Origin: a virus
Virus record (IMG/VR): IMGVR_UViG_3300022919_000010
Coordinates: 1 to 27,699 of that record
DNA: 27,699 nt
Strand: one strand, 5' to 3'
The position numbers and the translations under genes are program-made. Position 1 is the stretch's first letter. Each line of letters opens with the position of its first letter. The notes beneath the pieces were generated by a model. It saw only the letters and a program-made list of their open reading frames with translations, did not search any database and had not been told where the DNA came from. Of this stretch, positions 15,872 to 20,999 are shown piece by piece.

Positions 15872-16255
15872 ATGAAAACAATACAGATTTTAGAAACGGA
15901 AGATTTAGTTTTTTTAGATAAAAAGTTTTACTATTTCTTTCAAGGAGATAAAAATTTTCTTCAATCAAAAAATAGCAAAATGCCTACTTATTTTCATGGA
16001 GATATTGACGAAGCTATTTTAATTAAAATACATGATATTTTTAAGGGAACAGATAATTCAGATTTTGAATTACTAAAAGCTCATATATGCAATCAGCTTG
16101 AAGATAGGCGAAAAAGTTTACTGGAGGCAGAGGAAAAAGTAAAACATTTAATTAAAACAATAGGAGATTTTAAAGACACGCTAAAAATAGTAGCAGATAG
16201 CGAAACTTTTGAAAACGCAATTAAAGAGCTTTTAAAAAACAAAGATACTCGTTAA
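15872..16255 (+). CDS. Hypothetical protein with C-terminal coiled coil
   Basis: A 127-residue protein. The N-terminal half is mixed alpha/beta (FLDKKFYYFFQGDKNFLQSK), and the C-terminal half (from residue 75) is a charged helix rich in Lys/Glu (DRRKSLLEAEEKVKHLIK), probably coiled coil. No signal peptide or membrane segment. It is a lone gene between the hairpin-rich stretch and the lysis operon, with its own -7 box upstream and a terminator downstream. I do not recognise the family and assign no function. Confidence 0.58.
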   Translation: MKTIQILETEDLVFLDKKFYYFFQGDKNFLQSKNSKMPTYFHGDIDEAILIKIHDIFKGTDNSDFELLKAHICNQLEDRRKSLLEAEEKVKHLIKTIGDFKDTLKIVADSETFENAIKELLKNKDTR

Positions 16256-16278
16256 GTTTGTCGTTATTCTTAACGATT

Positions 16279-16312
16279 AAAGCGCAGTCATTGATTTGAT
16301 TTGTGCTTTTTT
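16279..16312 (+). terminator. Intrinsic terminator before lysis operon
   Basis: AAAGCGCA (16279-16286) pairs with TGTGCTTT (16302-16309), eight pairs including one G-U, followed by six T. Its 3' arm overlaps the -33 TTTG of the lysis promoter. Confidence 0.7.
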
Positions 16313-16330
16313 GCTTTTACGATAGTTTTG
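16300..16330 (+). promoter_or_regulatory. Promoter of the lysis operon
   Basis: TTTG (16300-16303), 19-nt spacer, TAGTTTTG (16323-16330), then 14 nt to the muramidase ATG at 16345. Boxes and spacing fit the Bacteroidetes consensus. The -33 box lies inside the upstream terminator hairpin. Confidence 0.65.
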
Positions 16331-16344
16331 TTTAACTTTATTAA

Positions 16345-16806
16345 ATGAACATTTCGACAAATGGAATTAACTTCATTAAGAATGAAGAAAAGTTTATGAG
16401 CAAGCCGTATTTAGATTCGGTTGGAGTTCCTACGATTGGGTATGGTTCAACTGTTTATGAAAACGGTGTAGCTGTTAAAATGACAGATAAACCAATTACA
16501 GAAGCAAGAGCAACAGAATTGCTTAATCATAAACTGCAATCTCGTTACGTTCCTGCCGTTAAATCTGGATTAAAGGTAAATGTTACGCAAAATCAATTTG
16601 ATGCGCTTACGTCGTTTATTTACAATGTCGGACCAGGCGGAACTTCATCAACTTTATTCAAGAAGATAAATGCTGGCATAAAAGATAAAGCAACGATTGA
16701 GTATTGGTTTGGAGTTTGGAACAAAGGAACTATTAAAGGAAAAAAGGTTGAACTTAAAGGCTTAACTTTGCGTAGAGCGAGAGAGGCTAAATTATTCTTA
16801 TCATGA
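16345..16806 (+). CDS. Endolysin, GH24 muramidase (T4 lysozyme type)
   Basis: A 153-residue lysozyme of glycoside hydrolase family 24, which cuts the N-acetylmuramic acid/N-acetylglucosamine backbone of peptidoglycan to release phage. The catalytic triad is intact and spaced as in T4 lysozyme (E11/D20/T26): Glu15, Asp24, Thr30, in NEEKFMSKPYLDSVG and VPTIGYGST. Later conserved parts are FDALTSFIYNVGPGG and LTLRRAREAKLF. Length is usual for the family. No signal peptide or SAR-like N-terminal membrane segment is seen, so release would need a holin; a holin-like gene overlaps directly downstream (ATGA). Its own promoter suggests timed late expression. Confidence 0.93.
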   Translation: MNISTNGINFIKNEEKFMSKPYLDSVGVPTIGYGSTVYENGVAVKMTDKPITEARATELLNHKLQSRYVPAVKSGLKVNVTQNQFDALTSFIYNVGPGGTSSTLFKKINAGIKDKATIEYWFGVWNKGTIKGKKVELKGLTLRRAREAKLFLS

Positions 16807-17072
16807 AAGCTTTATCAGATAACATAAAACCAATACTGGCGTTACTTATTGTAATTTGTGCTTATGTTTATTTCTTTGCGATATTGATTATTGAAAAGAA
16901 AGTAGATCCGCAGGTTATTATAGCGATTGTAGCAATGAGTTCCGCAGCAACTGGCTATTATTATGGATCAACAACTGGAACGACTAAAAAGGACGAGACA
17001 ATAGCAAATTTATCGAGCAACCCAATTATTACAAATTCAGAAACAACAAATATAAATTCTGATTCAAAATGA
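16803..17072 (+). CDS. Holin-like two-TM protein
   Basis: An 89-residue protein overlapping the endolysin stop by ATGA. It has two membrane segments, about residues 11-30 (ILALLIVICAYVYFFAILII) and 37-55 (PQVIIAIVAMSSAATGYYYG), followed by a polar Thr/Asn-rich tail (IITNSETTNINSDSK). Two-TM topology, short length and direct coupling to the endolysin support a holin that opens the inner membrane for the endolysin. Holins are too varied to classify by sequence alone, so the call rests on context. Confidence 0.7.
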   Translation: MKALSDNIKPILALLIVICAYVYFFAILIIEKKVDPQVIIAIVAMSSAATGYYYGSTTGTTKKDETIANLSSNPIITNSETTNINSDSK

Positions 17073-17170
17073 AAGCCAGATTTTGGAAAATAGTCGCTGT
17101 TATTGTTACAATAGAATTAGGTGTAATGGTTTACTATTTCTTTAAATTTGTATCATGGATAATAAAGTAA
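17069..17170 (+). CDS. 33-aa membrane peptide of lysis operon
   Basis: MKARFWKIVAVIVTIELGVM and a further hydrophobic stretch ending SWIIK. One membrane segment covers most of it, with positive ends. It starts in an ATGA overlap with the holin-like gene and itself overlaps the next peptide by 16 nt in another frame. Tight coupling supports it being real. It may modify holin timing or be a spanin-like/antiholin-like peptide; unproven. Confidence 0.5.
   Translation: MKARFWKIVAVIVTIELGVMVYYFFKFVSWIIK
17102..17150 (+). promoter_or_regulatory. Possible internal promoter in lysis operon
   Basis: TAAATTTG (17143-17150) ends 4 nt before the ATG at 17155. The palindrome ATTGTTACAAT lies upstream at 17102-17112 and recurs at 24754-24764. 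Both lie within the 33-aa coding frame, so they may be chance. Confidence 0.3.
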
Positions 17171-17253
17171 AATGGTTATACTTTTGGTACGCTTTATCAA
17201 CTTTAATAATGCTTGCTTTTTGCGTTTGGTTTGGATTCAACACTAAAAATTAA
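17155..17253 (+). CDS. 32-aa membrane peptide of lysis operon
   Basis: MDNKVKWLYFWYALSTLIML with a further AFCVWFGFNTKN. One membrane segment follows a short basic start. It lies between the 33-aa peptide and a 134-residue protein, 4 nt from the latter, and its start is next to a TAnnTTTG box. Real by packing; function unknown, membrane-acting lysis accessory likely. Confidence 0.48.
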   Translation: MDNKVKWLYFWYALSTLIMLAFCVWFGFNTKN

Positions 17254-17257
17254 ATAT

Positions 17258-17662
17258 ATGTCAGAACAAAAAAGTTGGCTGGGTAAAATCCTGGCAAGTA
17301 TCTTAGGATTATTCGCGTCGAAATGGCCCGAATTTGTAGGTAAATTATTTACAAAGATTCCAGATGAAGTAAAAGAAAAGGTTTCTTTAGCTGTTAAAAT
17401 CGTTAATTCGATAAAGGATTTCTTAGAAAGCCCTACAGCTGATTTAATTACCGCGATAATTCCAGGCGAAACGGATGATAATATTAAAGAATGGTTAAGG
17501 GTATTTTTACCAAAATTATTGGAAAGATACAACGTAATTAATCAATCTTCATTATCTGCAGAGGCATCGCATTTAATTGCCACTAATATTACCCAGGAAT
17601 TAACAGGATTAAGTTTCGGACAGTCGGCTTTGACTACAGAAGTCGTGTATCAGAATACCTAA
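17258..17662 (+). CDS. Lysis-operon hypothetical, helical, 134 aa
   Basis: ATG 17258 is chosen over an in-frame ATG at 17213, which would run through the membrane peptide gene. The protein starts MSEQKSWLGKILASILGLFA, an amphipathic or weak membrane helix, then is mainly helical with VKEKVSLAVKIVNSIKDFLE, a small charged loop GETDDNIKEW and a polar C-terminus. Family not recognised. It is the last gene before the terminator at 17689-17720, so it is likely co-expressed with the endolysin and holin-like genes. Role in lysis is inferred only from operon membership. Confidence 0.6.
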   Translation: MSEQKSWLGKILASILGLFASKWPEFVGKLFTKIPDEVKEKVSLAVKIVNSIKDFLESPTADLITAIIPGETDDNIKEWLRVFLPKLLERYNVINQSSLSAEASHLIATNITQELTGLSFGQSALTTEVVYQNT

Positions 17663-17685
17663 GCCAGCAGTAGCGGTTATTTAAG

Positions 17686-17720
17686 AGAAAACGCCAAGCG
17701 ATTGCCTGGCGTTTTTTTTT
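17686..17720. terminator. Bidirectional intrinsic terminator between convergent genes
   Basis: AACGCCA (17690-17696) pairs with TGGCGTT (17707-17713), extended by A/T pairs, with nine T on the + strand and an A/G-rich side giving a T-rich run on the - strand. It separates the lysis operon from the - strand block that ends at 17722. Confidence 0.85.
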
Positions 17721-17721
17721 G

Positions 17722-18015
17722 TTAAATCAAAGATAAAAGGTAATATATTGAATCTTCAGCTTCCTTTTCTGGGTTTTCCTTGTATGCTTCTGGGTTGAAA
17801 TCTTCTGGATTGATGATTGCATTTTTATAATACATTTCCATACCGTTAATCAAGCTAATTGGCACAATGCTTTCTGGATGAACAGGGCTTGTAATGCCTT
17901 TTCCATCTTTTTCTTGGAACATAATCGTATGAGTTCCATCTTCAAATTGAATAAGACTCCCTTTTAGGATTTCGCCAGTTTCAATACATTCTCCTGAATA
18001 AATTATTCTTTTCAT
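17722..18015 (-). CDS. Hypothetical protein (YopX-like pattern?)
   Basis: A 97-residue protein at the end of the - strand block. It begins MKRIIYSGECIETGEILKGS, continues with FEDGTHTIMF and SPVHPESIVPISLIN, and ends in an acidic helix. The 'GELVKGSLI...TI...V.PESV' rhythm recalls small phage proteins such as YopX-like ones, but the match is partial. It overlaps the upstream DUF3606-like gene by an ATGA. No membrane or signal segment is visible. Function unknown. Confidence 0.55.
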   Translation of the reverse strand: MKRIIYSGECIETGEILKGSLIQFEDGTHTIMFQEKDGKGITSPVHPESIVPISLINGMEMYYKNAIINPEDFNPEAYKENPEKEAEDSIYYLLSLI

Positions 18016-18218
18016 CCTTCAACCTCCTTTCCATTCCACAGCACCGCAGAATTAATAGTTACATCTTTACCTCGATGCGATTCGATAAATTCCTTTACAT
18101 CGGCTGTTTTATTGCCTACGATTGCCTTTGCAATTCTTATCGCATCAGCTTTGCAGTTTAATTGCTTTGACCAATAAGGAATTTCCTTTTGGCTAATTGT
18201 TAATTTGTCTTTTGCCAT
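18012..18218 (-). CDS. DUF3606-like small protein
   Basis: A 68-residue protein. The central part KLTISQKEIPYWSKQLNCKA and DAIRIAKAIVGNKTADVKEF resembles DUF3606, a short two-helix family of unknown role found in phages and bacteria, often written as '..yW.kklgvs..eL..Av..vG....vv..'. It overlaps the next gene of the block by ATGA. The resemblance is from memory and not tested. Confidence 0.55.
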   Translation of the reverse strand: MAKDKLTISQKEIPYWSKQLNCKADAIRIAKAIVGNKTADVKEFIESHRGKDVTINSAVLWNGKEVEG

Positions 18219-18234
18219 TTTGTTTATAGTTTAA

Positions 18235-18513
18235 TTATTTTGAAGATTTACCGCCTGAGCCAAACAATATTCCAGCTCCTAAAACGAACCCGAAATTATA
18301 CCAATTACCGTTATTATTTTTAGCATACATAGCTACATCTTCATCAAAAAGACTTACTATAAAAGAAAATGGTGCAATAATACCATGCCATAATCCACCC
18401 CAAAAACCATAAATATCATCAGTTAAACACTCATGTATGTTTATTGGCTTTGCGCACCCGCTAAATAAAACGAATAGCATCAAGATTCCGATTGTTATTT
18501 TTAACTTTTTCAT
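18235..18513 (-). CDS. Phage-encoded lipoprotein, 92 aa
   Basis: The signal segment is KITIGILMLFVLFSGCAKPI, with the lipobox LFSGC (lipidated Cys20), so the protein should be anchored to a membrane after Lgt/LspA processing. The mature part has two hydrophobic stretches with Gly (FWGGLWHGIIAPFSFIVSLF) and WYNFGFVLGAGILFGSGGKS, a layout I recall for small conserved bacterial proteins. Known phage lipoproteins include ones that block superinfection by occupying receptors (T5 Llp) or act as outer-membrane spanins; neither is shown here. It starts 2 nt after a 30-aa reading frame on the same strand. Confidence 0.65.
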   Translation of the reverse strand: MKKLKITIGILMLFVLFSGCAKPINIHECLTDDIYGFWGGLWHGIIAPFSFIVSLFDEDVAMYAKNNNGNWYNFGFVLGAGILFGSGGKSSK

Positions 18514-18515
18514 AA

Positions 18516-18608
18516 TTATTTATTTTTAACTGGAAAAATCCATTTACCGTAATGCCTGTAATTAGGCTTGTAAAATAGATCGATGATGAATAAAATTAAG
18601 TTGTTCAT
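18516..18608 (-). CDS. Putative 30-aa micro-protein
   Basis: MNNLILFIIDLFYKPNYRHY, then GKWIFPVKNK. It has a short hydrophobic N-terminal part and a basic C-terminus. It ends 2 nt before the lipoprotein ATG, which suggests coupling. Support is packing only; it could be chance. Confidence 0.35.
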   Translation of the reverse strand: MNNLILFIIDLFYKPNYRHYGKWIFPVKNK

Positions 18609-18633
18609 TAGTATATTGGTTTAAGTTCGGGTT

Positions 18634-18945
18634 TTATTGGTTTGTTGTTTTGAGTAATTTTGATAATAATTTCTCTGTAGTTTCGGGTGGTACTAAAAAG
18701 ATTATTTCATAACATCCTAAACACAAATTTCCTTTTTCTTCTGATTTTAAGTATCTATGGGAAATATGTCCATTTGCACAAGCATAAGTAACCCTATCAT
18801 ACCATCTATCTGGAAACCCTAAAAAGAATGGATTGCCTAAATATTCCTCTTTTATTTTCTCCAATGCAACCCATTCTCTCAAATCGGTTTCCCTTTTGAC
18901 ATATGCCTTTTTAATAGCTTCCTGTTTTGCCTGTTCGTTTGTCAT
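18634..18945 (-). CDS. Zinc-ribbon-like phage protein
   Basis: A 103-residue protein. The N-terminal half is helical and charged (KQEAIKKAYVKRETDLREWV). Residues 46-85 hold DRWYDRVTYACANGHISHRY and GNLCLGCYEIIFLVPP, giving Cys and His residues in a C-x3-H ... C-x2-C layout likely to bind zinc. Similar 'ACxNGH-S-LxSE-xCLxC' proteins occur as hypotheticals in several phages. Its start overlaps the end of a 41-aa frame (ATGA). Role unknown; nucleic acid or protein contact through the zinc site is possible. Confidence 0.6.
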   Translation of the reverse strand: MTNEQAKQEAIKKAYVKRETDLREWVALEKIKEEYLGNPFFLGFPDRWYDRVTYACANGHISHRYLKSEEKGNLCLGCYEIIFLVPPETTEKLLSKLLKTTNQ

Positions 18946-19067
18946 CTTCCAAAATTTCTATAATACGTGAATAATAAACTAAACCTGTTGAATCGTTTAG
19001 TTGAATGGATTGTGCCTAAAATAAGTCTAACTTGTTCGAGGCGGTGCGTGGCGTGTTGGGTGGTCAT
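18942..19067 (-). CDS. Putative 41-aa basic micro-protein
   Basis: Begins MTTQHATHRLEQVRLILGTI and ends LFTYYRNFGR. It starts 1 nt after the stop of the upstream gene (19069) and ends in an ATGA overlap with the zinc-ribbon-like gene, which supports translational coupling. It is basic (several Arg, His) with no known motif. G+C is high at its start compared with neighbours. Confidence 0.42.
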   Translation of the reverse strand: MTTQHATHRLEQVRLILGTIHSTKRFNRFSLLFTYYRNFGR

Positions 19068-19068
19068 G

Positions 19069-19389
19069 CTAAACAAGTTCAACTTTAAAATCAATCAACT
19101 TTAACTCAAAACTTATATTGTCATAGCCAGTTACTTCGTATGTATAAGTATTTACTAAATCTTTTCCACTCATTCTGCCAGAGTCTTTAAGTTCGAAAAC
19201 CACCACATCAGGCTTTGCTGAATCAATTTTAAATATCGGAATGATTAATTTATCACGCATCAAAGAATAAGGGTTAAAATCCCTTTCGGAATCTATAAAA
19301 TTACCTCTTGAATCAGATATTTTAATGCCTTTAAAAAATTCGTTCAAAGATCCGTCTTTTACTAGAAATGATTTCCTGTTTTCTTTCAT
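19069..19389 (-). CDS. Hypothetical protein, 106 aa
   Basis: Begins MKENRKSFLVKDGSLNEFFK and later has VVVFELKDSGRMSGKDLVNT and FELKLIDFKVELV. It looks like a mixed alpha/beta soluble protein with alternating hydrophobic strands at the C-terminus. No signal peptide or membrane segment. It sits in the - strand block between two micro-ORFs. I do not recognise a family. Confidence 0.55.
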   Translation of the reverse strand: MKENRKSFLVKDGSLNEFFKGIKISDSRGNFIDSERDFNPYSLMRDKLIIPIFKIDSAKPDVVVFELKDSGRMSGKDLVNTYTYEVTGYDNISFELKLIDFKVELV

Positions 19390-19392
19390 AAT

Positions 19393-19557
19393 TTAATTAA
19401 TTTGTAATCCCCTATTAGTCCTTATTCCTCTTTTGCTAAAATACGTGCCTATCTCACTGCATGAGTACAGCAATTCATGATAGGCGTAATTAGCTTGCTC
19501 CTTAACTTTTCGTTCGCCATCAAGGATGTTCTGGCGTTGTTGAATAGTTCTTCTCAT
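19393..19557 (-). CDS. 54-aa micro-protein coupled to regulator
   Basis: Begins MRRTIQQRQNILDGERKVKE and contains YAYHELLYSCSEIGTYFSKR. Its ATG overlaps the stop of the XRE regulator gene (ATGA at 19554-19557). It is basic and helical. Position directly after a repressor-like gene suggests a partner or antirepressor-type role, but that is guesswork; the frame itself is well supported by coupling. Confidence 0.5.
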   Translation of the reverse strand: MRRTIQQRQNILDGERKVKEQANYAYHELLYSCSEIGTYFSKRGIRTNRGLQIN

Positions 19558-19814
19558 TTTATAGATTTTAATAATTCTATTTGGTTTTCAAGCTGCTTTA
19601 TCTTATTTGTCCTCCATTTTGAAAACATAACCCTCATTATTACTAAGAATCTTCCTGGATTAGCTAATCCATTTTCTATTTTAGAGTAATTGCCTTGATT
19701 AATATTGTTTTGTTCGCAAAAATCAACAGCTTTAACGCCCATCATTTGCCGCTTGCTTTTAAGTTCTTTAGCTATCTCTATAAATTCGGTAGCTTTAATT
19801 TTTGTTTCTTTCAT
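19554..19814 (-). CDS. XRE-family HTH transcription regulator
   Basis: An 86-residue protein. An HTH of the Cro/CI (XRE) type spans residues 16-53: KELKSKRQMMGVKAVDFCEQ with recognition-helix part NINQGNYSKIENGLANP. The 'Y-KIENG-ANP' ending is characteristic. The C-terminal ~30 residues form a basic amphipathic helix (RTNKIKQLENQIELLKSIK), probably for dimer contact. There is no LexA/CI-type peptidase domain, so RecA-mediated cleavage is not expected. It is transcribed away from the early + strand block and has a TATATTTG box 4 nt before its start (19819-19826). Likely controls the divergent early promoter, and perhaps itself, through sites in 19834-19906. Confidence 0.82.
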   Translation of the reverse strand: MKETKIKATEFIEIAKELKSKRQMMGVKAVDFCEQNNINQGNYSKIENGLANPGRFLVIMRVMFSKWRTNKIKQLENQIELLKSIK

Positions 19815-19818
19815 AATT

Positions 19819-19925
19819 CAAATATACAACTTTATATCAAATGCAAGTATAATTTATTGTAATATTTATTTTACATATATTTTTAATAAACATTTGCATA
19901 TATGATTTTAACTCCGTTACTTTAC
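19819..19925. promoter_or_regulatory. Divergent promoter/operator region
   Basis: Leftward: -7 TATATTTG (complement of 19819-19826) with -33 CTTG (complement of 19844-19847), 17-nt spacer, 4 nt before the regulator ATG. Rightward: -33 TTTG (19893-19896), 21-nt spacer, weak -7 TACTTTAC (19918-19925). Two inverted TTGCAT cores (19841-19846 and 19894-19899) overlap both -33 boxes and are about 53 bp apart, near five helical turns; they are candidate operators for the XRE regulator. Confidence 0.5.
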
Positions 19926-19948
19926 ATCATCAAATAAAACAAACAAAA

Positions 19949-20269
19949 ATGGCAACAATCGACTTTACTGCTACGGCTCAAAATTCAAAAGACCTTATCG
20001 AATACTTTAACGACAAAGGCGAAGTAGTTAAAACTTATCATATTTCTGAATTAGATAAATATGTTGAGAAAAACGCATTAAGTATTTATTCTGTATCGGC
20101 TAACGGAAAAATAGGCATTGACCCTAATATTATAGAAAAGGAAATGGATATGGGGACTGAAGCTTATATAGATGAAAACTGGCTTAAAGTAACGCAGGAT
20201 TTCTACAATGCAATGAACCAAACGGAACATATTGCAAATACCAAACCACAACAAAATCGGGGGATATAA
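19949..20269 (+). CDS. First gene of the early block, hypothetical
   Basis: A 106-residue protein. It starts MATIDFTATAQNSKDLIEYF with a 'DKGEVVKTYHISELDKYV' strand-turn pattern, then an acidic helix region (DPNIIEKEMDMGTEAYIDEN) and a Gln-rich tail. An A-rich stretch precedes the ATG. It lies just right of the divergent operator, the usual place of Cro-like or early regulatory proteins, but no HTH is visible. It is acidic and soluble. Function unknown. Confidence 0.58.
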   Translation: MATIDFTATAQNSKDLIEYFNDKGEVVKTYHISELDKYVEKNALSIYSVSANGKIGIDPNIIEKEMDMGTEAYIDENWLKVTQDFYNAMNQTEHIANTKPQQNRGI

Positions 20270-20272
20270 GAT

Positions 20273-20605
20273 ATGGTATTATACAGGGCTGAAATGCGAA
20301 ACTTTGAAGAAATATTTAATCCTATAATAAAATTCGATGAATATCTGGTAATAAAAGAAACTAATTGCGGTTTTTGGATTAGAAAAATATCTAAGGATAG
20401 TAATAAAAAGTTTTGCTTAAAGGGCGACGGAAAGAGGTTTGCTCATCAAACAAAAGAACAAGCATTAGAATATTTTATTCATAGGAGAGCTTTATATCAC
20501 TCTATTTTAAAACAAAAGATAGAGGGCAATAAAATGGTTATGAAATTAGCCCAGGAATATAAAAAAGATATTAATCATAAACCAAAACAAGAATACATTT
20601 TTTAA
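20273..20605 (+). CDS. Conserved-type early phage protein
   Basis: A 110-residue basic protein. The core ETNCGFWIRKISKDSNKKFC, GDGKRFAHQTKEQALEYFIH and RRALYHSILKQKIEGNKM matches a recurring pattern of small phage hypotheticals (W-I-R-K, K-F-L, K-RFA--TKEEAL--FI-RR-xQ--IL). The C-terminal helix is long and Lys-rich (AQEYKKDINHKPKQEYIF). No enzymatic motif. It starts 3 nt after the preceding gene. ATG 20294 is an alternative start. Confidence 0.6.
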   Translation: MVLYRAEMRNFEEIFNPIIKFDEYLVIKETNCGFWIRKISKDSNKKFCLKGDGKRFAHQTKEQALEYFIHRRALYHSILKQKIEGNKMVMKLAQEYKKDINHKPKQEYIF

Positions 20606-20607
20606 CT

Positions 20608-20694
20608 ATGAAAATATTACTCCTAAAACTCCTTGCAATATCCCTGCTTGTCGGACTGTTCATTTCACAAATCGAAAAAATTAAAATATTATGA
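20608..20694 (+). CDS. 28-aa membrane micro-protein
   Basis: MKILLLKLLAISLLVGLFIS then QIEKIKIL. One hydrophobic helix, probably a membrane anchor or uncleaved signal. It starts 2 nt after the upstream stop and ends in an ATGA overlap with the next frame. Function unknown. Confidence 0.42.
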   Translation: MKILLLKLLAISLLVGLFISQIEKIKIL

Positions 20695-20870
20695 AATACG
20701 AGTATTTAGAAAGAGTTTGGTTCAATTCGAGAGGATTTAACTTTATAAAAAACCTTAATGATTTAGGTGAATACGGCTACTTAGTTGTAAGTATTCAATA
20801 TGTGCCTATGTTAGATAATCCAAATGAAATATGGCAGTATAAATTACTATTAGCTAAAAAGATATGCTAA
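20691..20870 (+). CDS. 59-aa hypothetical protein
   Basis: Begins MKYEYLERVWFNSRGFNFIK and ends WQYKLLLAKKIC. Aromatic-rich and basic, soluble. Its ATG overlaps the previous stop (ATGA), and the next gene starts inside its last codons (ATG 20864). The 'Y-Y-L-x-V-x-F-N-x-R-GFN-I-x-LN-LG-GYLV' layout reads like a real folded domain, but I cannot name it. Confidence 0.52.
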   Translation: MKYEYLERVWFNSRGFNFIKNLNDLGEYGYLVVSIQYVPMLDNPNEIWQYKLLLAKKIC

Positions 20871-20998
20871 CCAACAACGAACACAAAACAGACAGGCAAA
20901 GTCCTAAGTCTTTTTGGACGCCAAACACAAAAGTAGATAAGATAGTTTACATGGCTTTGTTAATTTTAACAATAGCTTTAATTTTAAAATTTGGGTAA
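20864..20998 (+). CDS. 44-aa C-terminally anchored micro-protein
   Basis: A polar N-terminal half (MLTNNEHKTDRQSPKSFWTP) is followed by one C-terminal membrane segment (YMALLILTIALILKFG). It overlaps the 59-aa gene by 7 nt and ends 1 nt before the PP-loop gene. Tail-anchored topology would place the N-terminus in the cytoplasm. No known family. Confidence 0.45.
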   Translation: MLTNNEHKTDRQSPKSFWTPNTKVDKIVYMALLILTIALILKFG

Positions 20999-20999
20999 G

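Noticed and set aside
17213-17257. Upstream start (ATG 17213) for the 134-residue lysis-operon protein
   Set aside because: It would run through the 32-aa membrane peptide gene; ATG 17258, 4 nt after that peptide's stop, fits better.
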